A stretch of DNA of 64,000 bases. It comes from Comamonas sp. lk. Lineage in GTDB: Bacteria > Pseudomonadota > Gammaproteobacteria > Burkholderiales > Burkholderiaceae_C. A program made the position numbers and the translations under genes. A model generated the notes under the pieces. It saw nothing but the letters and a program-made list of their open reading frames with translations, did no database searches and had not been told where the DNA came from. Below, in pieces: positions 31,329 to 43,301 of this stretch; within the stretch, counting starts at the first letter, position 1, and the number at the start of each line of letters is the position of its first letter. The stretch is taken from the NCBI GenBank assembly GCA_945925985.1, contig CAMELV010000015.1, forward strand, positions 1 to 64,000. Direction: 5' to 3'.

Positions 31329-32657
31329 GTGTACGCCCTGGTTGACGGCAACAACTTCTACGTCAGTTGCGAGCGCATCTTCCGGCCCAGCCTCAATGGG
31401 ATTGCCGCCGTGGTGCTAAGCAACAACGATGGTTGCGCCATTGCCCGCAGTAACGAGGCCAAGGCGCTGGGCATCAAGATGGGCGCACCCTGGTTTCAGA
31501 TCCGGCACCTGGTGGAATCCGACGGCCTGGTGGCACTCTCAGCCAATTTTGCCCTTTACGGCGACATCAGCGACCGCATGATGAGCCTGGCCGCCGGCTT
31601 AGGTCCCACCCAAGAGGTTTACAGCATCGACGAGTCCTTTATCGGCCTCGACGGGGTGCGTGGCGACCTGGTGGCACGCAGCCACAAGGTCCGTTCCCGC
31701 ATCCTGCAATGGGTGGGCATTCCCTGCGGCATTGGCATTGGCGCTACCAAGACCCTGGCCAAGCTGGCTAACCACATTGCCAAAACGGCGGAGCGCAAGC
31801 CCGGCGTCTATCCGGATCACCTGGCCCAGGTGTGCAATCTGGCCGCCTTGGCCCCGTGCGAATTGCAGGTGGTGTTCGAGGCCACCGACGTCGGCGAAGT
31901 TTGGGGTATCGGGCGGCGCATCAGCCAGCAGCTGCGCGAAGGCGGCATCCAGACGGTGCAGGACCTGGTGCACATGGACCCGGCCACGGTTCGGCGAGCC
32001 TGGTCGGTGGTGCTGGAGCGCACCGTGCGCGAATTGCAAGGCATGCCCTGCATTGGCCTGGACGATGCACCACAGCCCAAGAAAGAGATTGCCTGCACCC
32101 GCTCCTTCGGCCACCCGGTGCTGGATCTGGCTGGATTGACCCAGGCCGTCACAGAGTTTGCCAGCCGGGCGGCGGAGAAGCTGCGCAAGCAGCACTCCTT
32201 GGCCTCAGAAGTCATGGTCTTCATCCGCACCAGCCCGTTCCGACAGGATGCGCAGTACAGCCGCTCGGTGGTGGTGCCGCTGGTGCGTCCGGCAGCGGAT
32301 ACCGGTGCCATCGTGCAGGCCGCCGTGCTGGGCTTGCGCGCCATCTACCGGGACGGCTTCAAGTACGCCAAGGCCGGGGTCATGCTGTTGGAACTGCAGC
32401 CGGACTCGGTGCGGCAAGGTGAGCTGGACTGGGGTGATACGGACAACGTAAGTGACTGTCTCAGTCTGGCGCAAGCGGACGACAAGACTCGACTCATGAG
32501 CGCGCTGGACAGCATCAACCAGCGTTTTGGCAAGGGCACCATGAAGATGGCCAGTGCCGGGCTTGAGGGGGACCGCCGGGTCTGGTCGATGAAGCAGGAG
32601 CGGCGCACGCCGGCCTACACCACCTGCTGGGCGGATATTCCGGTGGCGCGGGCTTGA
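31329..32657 (+). CDS. umuC: Y-family DNA polymerase V catalytic subunit
   Basis: YALVDGNNFYVSCERIFRPSLNGIAAVVLSNNDGCAIARSNEAKALGIKMG; VYSIDESFIGLDG. Confidence 0.96.
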   Translation: MYALVDGNNFYVSCERIFRPSLNGIAAVVLSNNDGCAIARSNEAKALGIKMGAPWFQIRHLVESDGLVALSANFALYGDISDRMMSLAAGLGPTQEVYSIDESFIGLDGVRGDLVARSHKVRSRILQWVGIPCGIGIGATKTLAKLANHIAKTAERKPGVYPDHLAQVCNLAALAPCELQVVFEATDVGEVWGIGRRISQQLREGGIQTVQDLVHMDPATVRRAWSVVLERTVRELQGMPCIGLDDAPQPKKEIACTRSFGHPVLDLAGLTQAVTEFASRAAEKLRKQHSLASEVMVFIRTSPFRQDAQYSRSVVVPLVRPAADTGAIVQAAVLGLRAIYRDGFKYAKAGVMLLELQPDSVRQGELDWGDTDNVSDCLSLAQADDKTRLMSALDSINQRFGKGTMKMASAGLEGDRRVWSMKQERRTPAYTTCWADIPVARA

Positions 32658-32676
32658 TGAGATTGATTAACTGAAC

Positions 32677-33420
32677 ATGGCAGCTGAAGGCCCTGTCCAT
32701 TTGAAACGGGTACACGCCCAGCGCCTGCGCGAGGTGTACCGCTCGGCCGGCTGGCCCTACCAGGACACGGTTGAGCTCGAGCTGCTGGCGGCCGGTTTAC
32801 TGGAGCGCCTGGGCGACGGCCAAGCTCAGGAACTGATTCGAGTGACGCAAGCCGGGCTAATCTACCTGGCCGATGCGCTGGCGGGCAACCGGCAGGCGTT
32901 CTCGGCGCATGCGGCGCTGGTGGGCCAGGTGGCACAAGCCATGCTGCGCGACGGCCGCATCGTCTGGACGGCGCTGGAGTTGAGGGCCAGGCTGCCCGAC
33001 AGCCCGGATACGCCCTCGGGCTGGAAGACCTGCAAGCCCGATGTGTACTCCATCCGCAACAGCTCACGCCCGGACCACCTGGAGCCCATCGTGCATGAGA
33101 TCAAGGTCAGCCGGGCCGACCTGCTGGGTGACCTCAAACGCCCGCAAAAGCGCCAGGCCTATCTGGATGTGGGTGGCCAGTGCTGGTACGTGCTGGGCTG
33201 CGACAGTCGTGGCCGAGACATCGCCAGTGCCGACGAGATTCCAATCGAATGCGGGGTCATGCTGTGCAAAGACCAGCGACTGAGCGTGCTGCGGGCGGCG
33301 CCCAAACGGCCGGTGCGGCATCTGCCCTTTGGCGTCTGGATGGCGTTGGCCAAGGCGACGCCAGTGAAGGCGCATGCCGTGATGGTTGATGGCTTGCGGG
33401 ATCAGGCGCCGTTGGTATAA
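32677..33420 (+). CDS. Putative PD-(D/E)XK nuclease-fold protein (MmcB-like motif), umuC-adjacent
   Basis: KPDVYSI...PIVHEIKVSRADLLGDLKRPQKRQAYLDVGGQCWYVL (D...ExK pattern); begins 19 nt after umuC. Confidence 0.6.
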   Translation: MAAEGPVHLKRVHAQRLREVYRSAGWPYQDTVELELLAAGLLERLGDGQAQELIRVTQAGLIYLADALAGNRQAFSAHAALVGQVAQAMLRDGRIVWTALELRARLPDSPDTPSGWKTCKPDVYSIRNSSRPDHLEPIVHEIKVSRADLLGDLKRPQKRQAYLDVGGQCWYVLGCDSRGRDIASADEIPIECGVMLCKDQRLSVLRAAPKRPVRHLPFGVWMALAKATPVKAHAVMVDGLRDQAPLV

Positions 33421-33480
33421 GGCCAAACACCCAAAACGCGGCCAAGTCCGAAATTGGTCTATCCTGCGTGACCCAACACC

Positions 33481-34230
33481 ATGAAGACAGACATCAAAAC
33501 TTCCAGCTCCAGCCTGGCGCGGCGCACGATGCTCACCGGGCTCGCTCTCCTGGCCGGCGCTGTCGGCTGGCGGGCGTTGCCAGGCCGGGCAGGTGAAGCG
33601 GCTGCTCTTGTTCCGCCACTCATTGACACGACTGAGCTTCCACCTGCAGCGGGCACCAGCACGTCTGACACCGCCGTCCTCGCCGGCGGTTGCTTTTGGG
33701 GCGTTCAGGGTGTCTTCCAGCACGTTCTGGGCGTCACCCGCGCCGTCTCGGGCTACGCCGGTGGTGATGCCAGCACCGCCAACTACGACGCCGTAGGTTC
33801 CGGCAGCACCGGTCATGCCGAGGCCGTGCGCATTAGCTTTGACCCGAGACTGGTGAGTTTTGCGCAATTGCTGCAGATTTACTTTTCTGTCGCGCACGAC
33901 CCAACTCAGCTCAATCGTCAGGGGCCGGACAGCGGCACGCAGTACCGGTCTGCCGTGTTTGCGCAGAACGCTGAACAGGGACGTGTCGCCCGGGCCTATA
34001 TTGCGCAGTTAAACCAGACAAACGTTTTCGGCACACGCATCGTGACCACGGTGGAGTTGAACAAATCGTTCTTTGATGCCGAGGCTTACCATCAGGATTA
34101 CCTGATGCTGAACCCCGAAGAACCCTACATCGTGATCTACGACTTGCCGAAGGTCGGCAATCTAAAAAGCTGGTTCCCCAAGCACTACCGCGCCAAACCT
34201 GTGCTGGTAGGTTCGCAAGCAATGCCTTGA
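33481..34230 (+). CDS. msrA: Peptide-methionine (S)-S-oxide reductase MsrA, with N-terminal export signal
   Basis: GGCFWGVQGVFQHVLGVTRAVSGYAGGDA; RRTMLTGLALLAGAVG leader. Confidence 0.93.
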   Translation: MKTDIKTSSSSLARRTMLTGLALLAGAVGWRALPGRAGEAAALVPPLIDTTELPPAAGTSTSDTAVLAGGCFWGVQGVFQHVLGVTRAVSGYAGGDASTANYDAVGSGSTGHAEAVRISFDPRLVSFAQLLQIYFSVAHDPTQLNRQGPDSGTQYRSAVFAQNAEQGRVARAYIAQLNQTNVFGTRIVTTVELNKSFFDAEAYHQDYLMLNPEEPYIVIYDLPKVGNLKSWFPKHYRAKPVLVGSQAMP

Positions 34231-34309
34231 GAACCCTGAGTGCGGCCATGAGCTACAGCAAGGGTTGAGCCATGGGTGCCGCTGGCCTACCCGGTTATCC
34301 TCTAAGCCC

Positions 34310-34867
34310 ATGACGATGATGGATCCCGACCAACTGGCGATGGCCCGTGCCCAGTGGCGCTGGCGGGGCACGGGGCGCCCACCGTTCGCCGACCTGCCCG
34401 GGCCAGGGCAGATGTCCGTCTGGGACTTTCCGCGCCCGCCAGAGCTGGTGCACGACCCGCGCGACATCGTGGTGCACTGGGGCGAGCGCGAGATTGCACG
34501 AACCTGCGGCGCCTGGGCAGTGCTAGAGACCGCGCATCCCCCGACCTTCTACCTGCCGCTGGCCGACGTGGCGCGTGAGCTGCTCCAGCCAGCGGGGAAT
34601 GGCTCGTTCTGCGAATGGAAAGGCCCGGCGCGCTACTGGCATCTGGTGGACGACGATCGCCGCCTGGCCATGGTCGCCTGGAGCTACCCGCAGCCCCTGC
34701 CGGGCGCTGAGCCGTTGGCCGATTGCGTGGCCTTCTACGCTCACCATCTCGACTGCAGCGTTGGTGGCGCCAGGGTGACGCCCCAGGAAGGCGATTTCTA
34801 TGGCGGCTGGATCACCCCCGACTTGGCCGGGCCCTTCAAGGGCGGACCCGGCAGCGGCAATTGGTAA
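34310..34867 (+). CDS. DUF427-family protein
   Basis: RDIVVHWGEREIARTCGAWAVLETAHPPTFYLPLADV; WSYPQPL. Confidence 0.85.
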   Translation: MTMMDPDQLAMARAQWRWRGTGRPPFADLPGPGQMSVWDFPRPPELVHDPRDIVVHWGEREIARTCGAWAVLETAHPPTFYLPLADVARELLQPAGNGSFCEWKGPARYWHLVDDDRRLAMVAWSYPQPLPGAEPLADCVAFYAHHLDCSVGGARVTPQEGDFYGGWITPDLAGPFKGGPGSGNW

Positions 34868-34905
34868 TCAAGCTGGCTCAGCGCTGAGCCGTAGCCCCGG
34901 CACCG

Positions 34906-35967
34906 TCAGGCATTGGCAGCGGGTGGCAGCGGCGTTATGGCAGACGCCGGGGGAGGCCCGAGCGGCCTGCGCAGATGCGCGATGCCGCGCTGTTCCACGA
35001 ATTGGGTGGTGGTGTCCCACAGATGGTCACCAAAGTAGAAGGGGGCGAAGGGCTTGGCCCCTGCCAGCGGCAGCGGCGCAATGACGGCGTCAACCCCAGC
35101 CTCATAGAAAAACGGGATGGAATGCCGTTCACGCCCATTTCCCAGCACCCGGTGAACCGTCGCACGGATGGCCCCGCCGGTCCAGCGCTCCAGCACCTTG
35201 CCAAAGTTGACAGCGAGGGAGGCTTCCTCGGGCGTAACGTCTATCCAGGTGCCGTCCAGATGCTGGGCCTGCAGGCCGTCCACCCCGTCTTGCGCCAGCA
35301 GGGTGATAAAGCCAGTGTCGACATGAGCCCGCGCCAGCAGGTAATGGGCGTTGCCCTGATGGACGGCCCAGACCTCGGCGGCGGCGCCTTCGAAAGACTC
35401 TGGCGGCCGCACCGGGTAATGCAGCAGGCGCAAGGTTGAAACACCGCCCTTGAAAGCGGCGTCAAAGCAGTGTTCGGGCAGTCCGAGCCCGCGTGCCACC
35501 GAATGCATCAGCGCCTCGGACAGGCGGATCATGGCCAGGTAGTAGTCCCGGGCGCAGGCATGCCAACCCGGCAGCCTGTCCTCGGGCGGCAAGGGCGTGG
35601 CCTCGCGCAGCGGATCGCGGGGGTCCACCACACCGGGCCCGTAGGCGATGTCCGGCCCCATGTCGATGCCCTGCTTATAGGTAGGCAGACCGTTCTGCAG
35701 CGGAAACCAACCCCGGTAGACATTGGCTTGCGCCGGGTCGAAGTTCCAGCGCCACAATTTTCGGATGTCGGCCTCGGGCAGTGCGAACAGGCTGAGCAGC
35801 AGGCGCCGCCGGGTCGGGCTGAGCACGGCCCAGTGGGGCAAGCCGGTGATGACCAGCATGCCCTCAGATCGGGCGGCCGTCAGAATGGCCTGATCCACCG
35901 CAGAGCGGGCCGCCAGGTCTTGCCCGAACAGGGCGCTGATGTCGATCCGCGGGATGTTGTGTTCCAA
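34906..35967 (-). CDS. 2-oxoglutarate/Fe(II) oxygenase, isopenicillin N synthase-like
   Basis: ARAHVDTGFITLL (HxD), RATVHRV (distal H), RHSIPFF (RxS). Confidence 0.88.
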   Translation of the reverse strand: MEHNIPRIDISALFGQDLAARSAVDQAILTAARSEGMLVITGLPHWAVLSPTRRRLLLSLFALPEADIRKLWRWNFDPAQANVYRGWFPLQNGLPTYKQGIDMGPDIAYGPGVVDPRDPLREATPLPPEDRLPGWHACARDYYLAMIRLSEALMHSVARGLGLPEHCFDAAFKGGVSTLRLLHYPVRPPESFEGAAAEVWAVHQGNAHYLLARAHVDTGFITLLAQDGVDGLQAQHLDGTWIDVTPEEASLAVNFGKVLERWTGGAIRATVHRVLGNGRERHSIPFFYEAGVDAVIAPLPLAGAKPFAPFYFGDHLWDTTTQFVEQRGIAHLRRPLGPPPASAITPLPPAANA

Positions 35968-36013
35968 AGGGGCCTCGCAGTGATTGGGGGTGGCGTTGTT
36001 AGCTTTGCAAGAC

Positions 36014-38101
<2,088 letters not shown>

Positions 38102-38169
38102 TCATGAGTGCCCCTGCTCGTGCAAGCAGACTTCTATACTTGCATTACCAAGCAAAGAGTGACCTGCCC

Positions 38170-38766
38170 ATGACCCAACCTAGCCCAATGCAACTCGGCA
38201 ACGCCTCCGTCGAAGACCGTGCTAAGGCCATGGAGCAGGCGCTGGAGGCTCGCGGCTGGGAGCCAGCAAACTTTGTGGGAGAGCAGGGACAGCTGATTGA
38301 CGAGCAGTGGTTGCCGGCCAACGGGGCAAGGGTTGTCGCCAGAGCCTGGACCGATTCGCCATTTCGACAACGCTTGCTCAGCAATGGCCGCGCGGCCGTG
38401 GCTGAACTCGGGCTGGGCATGCCGCCGCACCACCGGCATTTGGTGGCGCTGGAAAACACCCCCACCGTGCATAACGTGATCTGCTGCACCCTGTGCTCGT
38501 GCACCGCTTTTACCATCATCGGCATCCCACCCGACTGGTACAAAGACCTTGAATACCGGGCCCGCGTGGTGCGGCAGTCCCGCACGGTGCTCAAAGAGAT
38601 GGGCCTGACACTGCCGCCCGAGACTGAAATCCGGGTGTGGGACACCACAGCCGATACCCGTTACATCGTGTTGCCCGAACAGCCGCCCAACACGCGGGGC
38701 TGGCCGCTGGAACGGTTGGCCGAATTGGTCACCCGTGACGGCATGATCGGCGTGGCGCGCCTCTAA
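38170..38766 (+). CDS. Nitrile hydratase alpha subunit
   Basis: Metal site VICCTLCSCTAFTIIGIPPDWYK; EYRARVVRQSR; DTTADTRYIVLPEQP. Confidence 0.93.
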   Translation: MTQPSPMQLGNASVEDRAKAMEQALEARGWEPANFVGEQGQLIDEQWLPANGARVVARAWTDSPFRQRLLSNGRAAVAELGLGMPPHHRHLVALENTPTVHNVICCTLCSCTAFTIIGIPPDWYKDLEYRARVVRQSRTVLKEMGLTLPPETEIRVWDTTADTRYIVLPEQPPNTRGWPLERLAELVTRDGMIGVARL

Positions 38767-38779
38767 AAGGAGTCAGACC

Positions 38780-39394
38780 ATGGACGGCATGCATGATTTA
38801 GGTGGCAAACAGGGTTTTGGACCGGTTCGTTATGCGCCAGAGGCGGCGGCTTTTCATGCGCCTTGGGAGAGGCGAGTCAACGCGCTGTACTCACTGGCGG
38901 TCAGGCGGGGGCTATTCAATATGGACGAGTACCGGCATGCGATCGAACGCATGGAGCCGCGCCATTACCTCAACGCCAGCTATTACGAGCGGACCCTGAC
39001 CAGCCTGGCTACGTTATGCGTTGAAAAATCGGTGGTGAGCCTGGCTGAGCTAGAGCAGCTCGCTCAAGGCGCATTTCCGCTGGCGCTGCCCAGTGCCGAT
39101 GGGCGCAGTAACGTGGCCGACCGTGAAGTCTTCAAACTGGGGGACTCGGTGCGGGTCAGAGCCGACTTGGTGCCCGGTCATGTGCGCATGCCGGCCTACA
39201 TCCGTGGCAAGGTCGGCGTGGTGGTGGGCGAGTCGCCAGCCTACCCGTTCCCAGACGCGCACGCTCATGGTGTGGTGGCATCTGATGAGCCGACCTACGA
39301 TGTGCGTTTTGACGCCCTGCACCTGTGGCCCGACTCAGCCGACCCGGCGTTTGTGCATGTTGGGTTGTTCCAGAGCTATCTGGAGCGGCCCTGA
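38780..39394 (+). CDS. Nitrile hydratase beta subunit
   Basis: MDGMHDLGGKQGFGPV; GDSVRVRADLVPGHVRMPAYIRGKVGVVV. Confidence 0.93.
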   Translation: MDGMHDLGGKQGFGPVRYAPEAAAFHAPWERRVNALYSLAVRRGLFNMDEYRHAIERMEPRHYLNASYYERTLTSLATLCVEKSVVSLAELEQLAQGAFPLALPSADGRSNVADREVFKLGDSVRVRADLVPGHVRMPAYIRGKVGVVVGESPAYPFPDAHAHGVVASDEPTYDVRFDALHLWPDSADPAFVHVGLFQSYLERP

Positions 39395-39419
39395 TGCCTG
39401 TGCACCAGGGATAGACAGC

Positions 39420-40394
39420 TCAGGCCAGGTACTTGGCGAACTGGGCAATGTCGATGTTGCCGCCTGAAATGAGCACGCCCACGCGCTTGCCGCGCACGTC
39501 CACCACGCCTTGCATGGCTGCGGCCATGGCCAGCGCCCCCGTGGGCTCGATCACCATCTTCATGCGCGCTGCTGCAAAGCGCATCGCGTCAACCAGCTGC
39601 GCATCGCTGACAGTCACGATGTCATCCACCAGGGTTTGAATCACTGGAAAGGTGAGCTGCCCGACCTGCTGCGTCTGGGCCCCGTCGGCAATCGTTCGGG
39701 GCGTGTCAATTTTCACCATGCGACCCAGCTGTTTGCTTTGCTGCACATCGTTGCCGGCTTCGGGTTCGACCCCGATCACCCGGCAATCCGGGCTCAGCTG
39801 CTGCGCCACCACTGCGCAGCCAGAGAGCAGCCCGCCGCCACCCAGGCAGACCAGCAACAGGTCCAGTGGCCCTGTGTCTTCAAACAACTCGATGGCGGCC
39901 GTGCCCTGGCCGGCCATCACGTGGGCATGGTCATAGGGGGGTATGAGCGTCATGCCACGCTCTTGTGCCAGTTGCCGCCCGATCGCTTCGCGGTCTTGCG
40001 TGTAGCGGTCATAGGTGATCACTTCGGCGCCATAGCCGCGTGTTGCTGTCATCTTGACGGCGGGCGAGTCCAGTGGCATGACGATGGCAGCCGGAATGCC
40101 CAGCACTTGCGCCGACAGTGCCAGGCCCTGCGCGTGATTACCTGAACTGAACGCGCACACGCCGCTTTTCCGCTGTTCTGGCGTGAATTGCGCCAGGGCG
40201 TTGTAGGCGCCGCGAAACTTGAAGGCGCCCATGCGTTGGAAGTTTTCGCATTTAAAAAACAGTTGTGCCCCAGTGAGCGCGTTCGCGGTTTGGGACGTAT
40301 GCACCGGGGTGCGGTGCGCCACGCCCTGTAGTCGGGCGTGTGCCGCGGCCACATCGGCGTAGTTAATGGCCAGTTGTGTGGCGGGCGACCTCAT
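39420..40394 (-). CDS. Threonine/serine dehydratase (PLP fold type II)
   Basis: FKFRGAYNAL PLP-Lys motif; SSGNHAQGLAL; LGGGGLLSG. Confidence 0.9.
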   Translation of the reverse strand: MRSPATQLAINYADVAAAHARLQGVAHRTPVHTSQTANALTGAQLFFKCENFQRMGAFKFRGAYNALAQFTPEQRKSGVCAFSSGNHAQGLALSAQVLGIPAAIVMPLDSPAVKMTATRGYGAEVITYDRYTQDREAIGRQLAQERGMTLIPPYDHAHVMAGQGTAAIELFEDTGPLDLLLVCLGGGGLLSGCAVVAQQLSPDCRVIGVEPEAGNDVQQSKQLGRMVKIDTPRTIADGAQTQQVGQLTFPVIQTLVDDIVTVSDAQLVDAMRFAAARMKMVIEPTGALAMAAAMQGVVDVRGKRVGVLISGGNIDIAQFAKYLA

Positions 40395-40837
40395 TTGGCA
40401 AACAGGGATTGCGGGTTTTGAAACGCCTTGAATTCGATCGCATTGCCGAACGGATCAAGAAAAAACAGCGTCGCCTGCTCGCCGGGCTCCCCCTTGAAGC
40501 GGGTGTACGGTTCGATGATGAACTTGGTACCCAGCGCCTTGAGCTTGCTGGCCAGCGCTTCCCAGTCGGGCATGGTCAAGACCATGCCAAAGTGGCGCAC
40601 CGGGACGCCGTGCCCGTCGACCTCGCTGCGCGCCGAGCTGGCGTCCATCGAAGCGCATAAGTGGGCCACGATTTGGTGGCCGTAAAAATCAAAATCCACC
40701 CAATCGGCGCTGCTGCGCCCTTCCGGGCAGCCCAGCACACCGCCATAAAAGGCGCGAGCGGTTTCAAGGTTGGTGACGGGGAAGGCAAGGTGAAAGGGCT
40801 GCATAGTAAATCTCCAAACTTGACAAGATGCTAACAA
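40391..40837 (-). CDS. VOC-family (glyoxalase-like) protein
   Basis: FHLAFPVTNLETARAFYGGVLGCPEGR; FFLDPFGNAIEFK. Confidence 0.85.
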   Translation of the reverse strand: MLASCQVWRFTMQPFHLAFPVTNLETARAFYGGVLGCPEGRSSADWVDFDFYGHQIVAHLCASMDASSARSEVDGHGVPVRHFGMVLTMPDWEALASKLKALGTKFIIEPYTRFKGEPGEQATLFFLDPFGNAIEFKAFQNPQSLFAK

Positions 40838-40877
40838 ACCACGGCTTTGGCTAACGCTAACGGTCCATGGGTTGCCG

Positions 40878-41783
40878 TTACCGCCTGCGCAGACCGAGGA
40901 CCATCACGGTGCCCACGACCAGCAGCGCGCCGGCGACCTGCAGTGGCGCAATGGTCTGGCCCAAAATCAGCCCGGCCAAGATAAGGGCAAACACAGGCTC
41001 AACATTCATGATCGCCGAATTGCCGGCCACCCCCAGCTTGGGCAGCACAGTGAACATGATGGTAAAGGCCGTACCGTACAAAAAGGTGAGCGCAGCCAGG
41101 CCCCACCAACCTGGCGCGGCCACAGGAAAATGAAAGCCGCCCTGCACGCCCACGGTCGTCAGGGCGACCAGGCCTGCCATAGCCATGGTCGAGGCGGTGC
41201 GCAGCCGGCCATCTAGATCGCCGGCTTCGTGCTGGGTCAGTATCATGGCCAGGCCAAAGGTGGCCGAAGCTGCCAGCGCAAAGGCCACGCCACTGCCAAT
41301 TTGCCCCCATTGGCCAGCGGCGCCCAGGCCCGAGGCCGCACCCAACACATCAAGCGCCATGGCCAGCCCCGCCAGAATGACAGGCATGGCCAGCAGGACG
41401 GCGCGCTCTGGCTGACGCCGGTAAAGCAGCCTGTCCCAGACCGCTGCCCACAAGGGGTAGCTGTTGAAAGCGAGCAGCGCGAGCGCCACGGGCAGGCGAG
41501 CCACGGCCGAGTACAGACACAGACCCTGCACCCCGATCAACAGGCCGATCAGTGGCAAAAAACGGCGGTGCCGATGTGTCAGTTGCAGCGAGACGCCCTG
41601 CACCAGCACCAAGGCTGTGACCACCAGCGCCGTGGTCGTGCTGCGAAAAGCCGCGGCTGTAGCCACGTCCACCCCATGGTTGAACGCCAGGCGCGCGGCC
41701 ACATGGTTGGCGCCCATCATCAGGGCGATCAGCAGCAGGGTGGCAAATGCTGTGCCGCTCAGGGCACGCGGCCGGGGGGTCAT
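40878..41783 (-). CDS. EamA/DMT-family transporter
   Basis: ~10 TM segments; EPVFALILAGLILGQTIAPLQVAGALLVV. Confidence 0.85.
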   Translation of the reverse strand: MTPRPRALSGTAFATLLLIALMMGANHVAARLAFNHGVDVATAAAFRSTTTALVVTALVLVQGVSLQLTHRHRRFLPLIGLLIGVQGLCLYSAVARLPVALALLAFNSYPLWAAVWDRLLYRRQPERAVLLAMPVILAGLAMALDVLGAASGLGAAGQWGQIGSGVAFALAASATFGLAMILTQHEAGDLDGRLRTASTMAMAGLVALTTVGVQGGFHFPVAAPGWWGLAALTFLYGTAFTIMFTVLPKLGVAGNSAIMNVEPVFALILAGLILGQTIAPLQVAGALLVVGTVMVLGLRRR

Positions 41784-41982
41784 GACACGAGGCAGAGCAA
41801 AGGAACTCCAGGTATTGCAGCGGCCGTCAAAGCCGGCCCGCCGGGTGCGGTCTTGCCGTTGATTCTGCAGCATGAATCAGTGATCTTGCGGCGTCGCGAG
41901 CGAGCAAAGGCTGAATCGACGCAAAATCTACCGGCGTTGACCTGCCAACACGCAAGATCCCTCGGCACCCTGCCCAGAGATA

Positions 41983-42041
41983 TTGCTATATTTTTCATAG
42001 CTACAAACCCAATAAAGACGGGGTCTAGCATCACTTTTTAT
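41983..42041 (+). repeat. Dispersed ~59-bp repeat, copy B (intergenic)
   Basis: ttgctatatttttcatagctacaaacccaataaagacggggtctagcatcactttttat. Confidence 0.55.
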
Positions 42042-42052
42042 AAGGAATAATC

Positions 42053-42490
42053 ATGTTGAAACCGATTCTCTTGGCGGCGCTGATGGCCCTCGCTAACCAA
42101 GTCCAAAGTGCAGACACGCCGCCGGCGGCGCCGGTTGACGCGGAATTGCAGCGGGCACGCGCACTGATCAGTCAAAAAAACTGGCCTGCTGCAGTGGTTG
42201 TGCTGGAGCCGTATGTGGTGACCAAGCCCAAAAGTGCCGACGGCTTTAATCTGCTTGGCTACAGCTACCGCAATTTGAAGCGACTCGATGAGGCTTTGCT
42301 GGCCTACAACAAGGCACTGAGCCTTGACCCCGACCACCGTGGCGCGCATGAATACATCGGTATGGCTTACCTCCAACTGGGGCAAATGGACAAGGCCCGG
42401 CAGCATCTCGGCGCGCTCGACAAGCTGTGTCGGTTCTCTTGCGAGGAATATCGAGATCTTAAAAAAGCCATTGAAACAGCGGCCAAGTGA
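42053..42490 (+). CDS. TPR-repeat exported protein
   Basis: Signal peptide; GYSYRNLKRLDEALLAYNKALSLDPDHRGAHEYIGMAYLQLGQMDKA. Confidence 0.85.
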   Translation: MLKPILLAALMALANQVQSADTPPAAPVDAELQRARALISQKNWPAAVVVLEPYVVTKPKSADGFNLLGYSYRNLKRLDEALLAYNKALSLDPDHRGAHEYIGMAYLQLGQMDKARQHLGALDKLCRFSCEEYRDLKKAIETAAK

Positions 42491-42598
42491 GGTCAACCCT
42501 GAGGCCGAGTGCGCTCCGATACACTGCGCCTTCCGAGCCAATCCATTGCGCTGCCGCCTTGGAGCTCGTCTGACCGCTCACTCCAACCACGAACCACC

Positions 42599-43207
42599 AT
42601 GCCAATTTCCACCCAAGCGCTTGCTGCCATTCAGGCTGCTGGTGCAGCCGTATTTTCTGCAGATGACCAACTTAAGTCCGTCGCCCAGTCGTATGCAAAC
42701 AGCGTGAATACTGCGATGCAGGCCAACCCGTTCGATCTTGCCAACGACAGTTTGTTCGAAGACTGGAAGTCGGTGGCCCGCTTGAGTCAGGCCTTGGCCC
42801 GAATCGAAAGTGAGCTCAAGCAGGTGTATGAACTCGCCATCAGCCTGAACAACGGCGCCAAACCTGTGGGTTCGGCTCGCTTGCGCGCCTTGGCTGGGCC
42901 ATTAACCGGGCCCCGGGCCGGGGCGGCCGAACACCCTGATCTGATTCAGGCGATTGATGCGACCGACGTTCGCGTCAAAAAGGCCCCGCGCCGGGGCAAG
43001 AAGCCGACTGTTTTGGCCGGCAATGCCGCCAAACTATTGGCCCAGCTGCAGCAGGTGCTGACGGCGCAGGACTTTGTCAAACTCAACCGCTCCCGGCTCG
43101 CTCTGAGCGGGGGCCTGCCCAAGGGCTCCATCAATGCGGCCATTCGCAAGCTGCTGGCGGAGGGCCGGCTGCTTCAAAATGCGGCGGGGGCCCTCAAGCT
43201 CGTGTAA
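42599..43207 (+). CDS. Conserved hypothetical protein
   Basis: Complete ORF from MPISTQALAAIQ; no family recognised. Confidence 0.6.
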   Translation: MPISTQALAAIQAAGAAVFSADDQLKSVAQSYANSVNTAMQANPFDLANDSLFEDWKSVARLSQALARIESELKQVYELAISLNNGAKPVGSARLRALAGPLTGPRAGAAEHPDLIQAIDATDVRVKKAPRRGKKPTVLAGNAAKLLAQLQQVLTAQDFVKLNRSRLALSGGLPKGSINAAIRKLLAEGRLLQNAAGALKLV

Positions 43208-43301
43208 CTTGATCACCCTGCCGGTGGCCTGGCCGTCGGCTTCATTAGAATCATTCTGAGGGTCTGCCTGCGCAAACCCCAACCAGCCTGGGGACAGCGA
43301 C

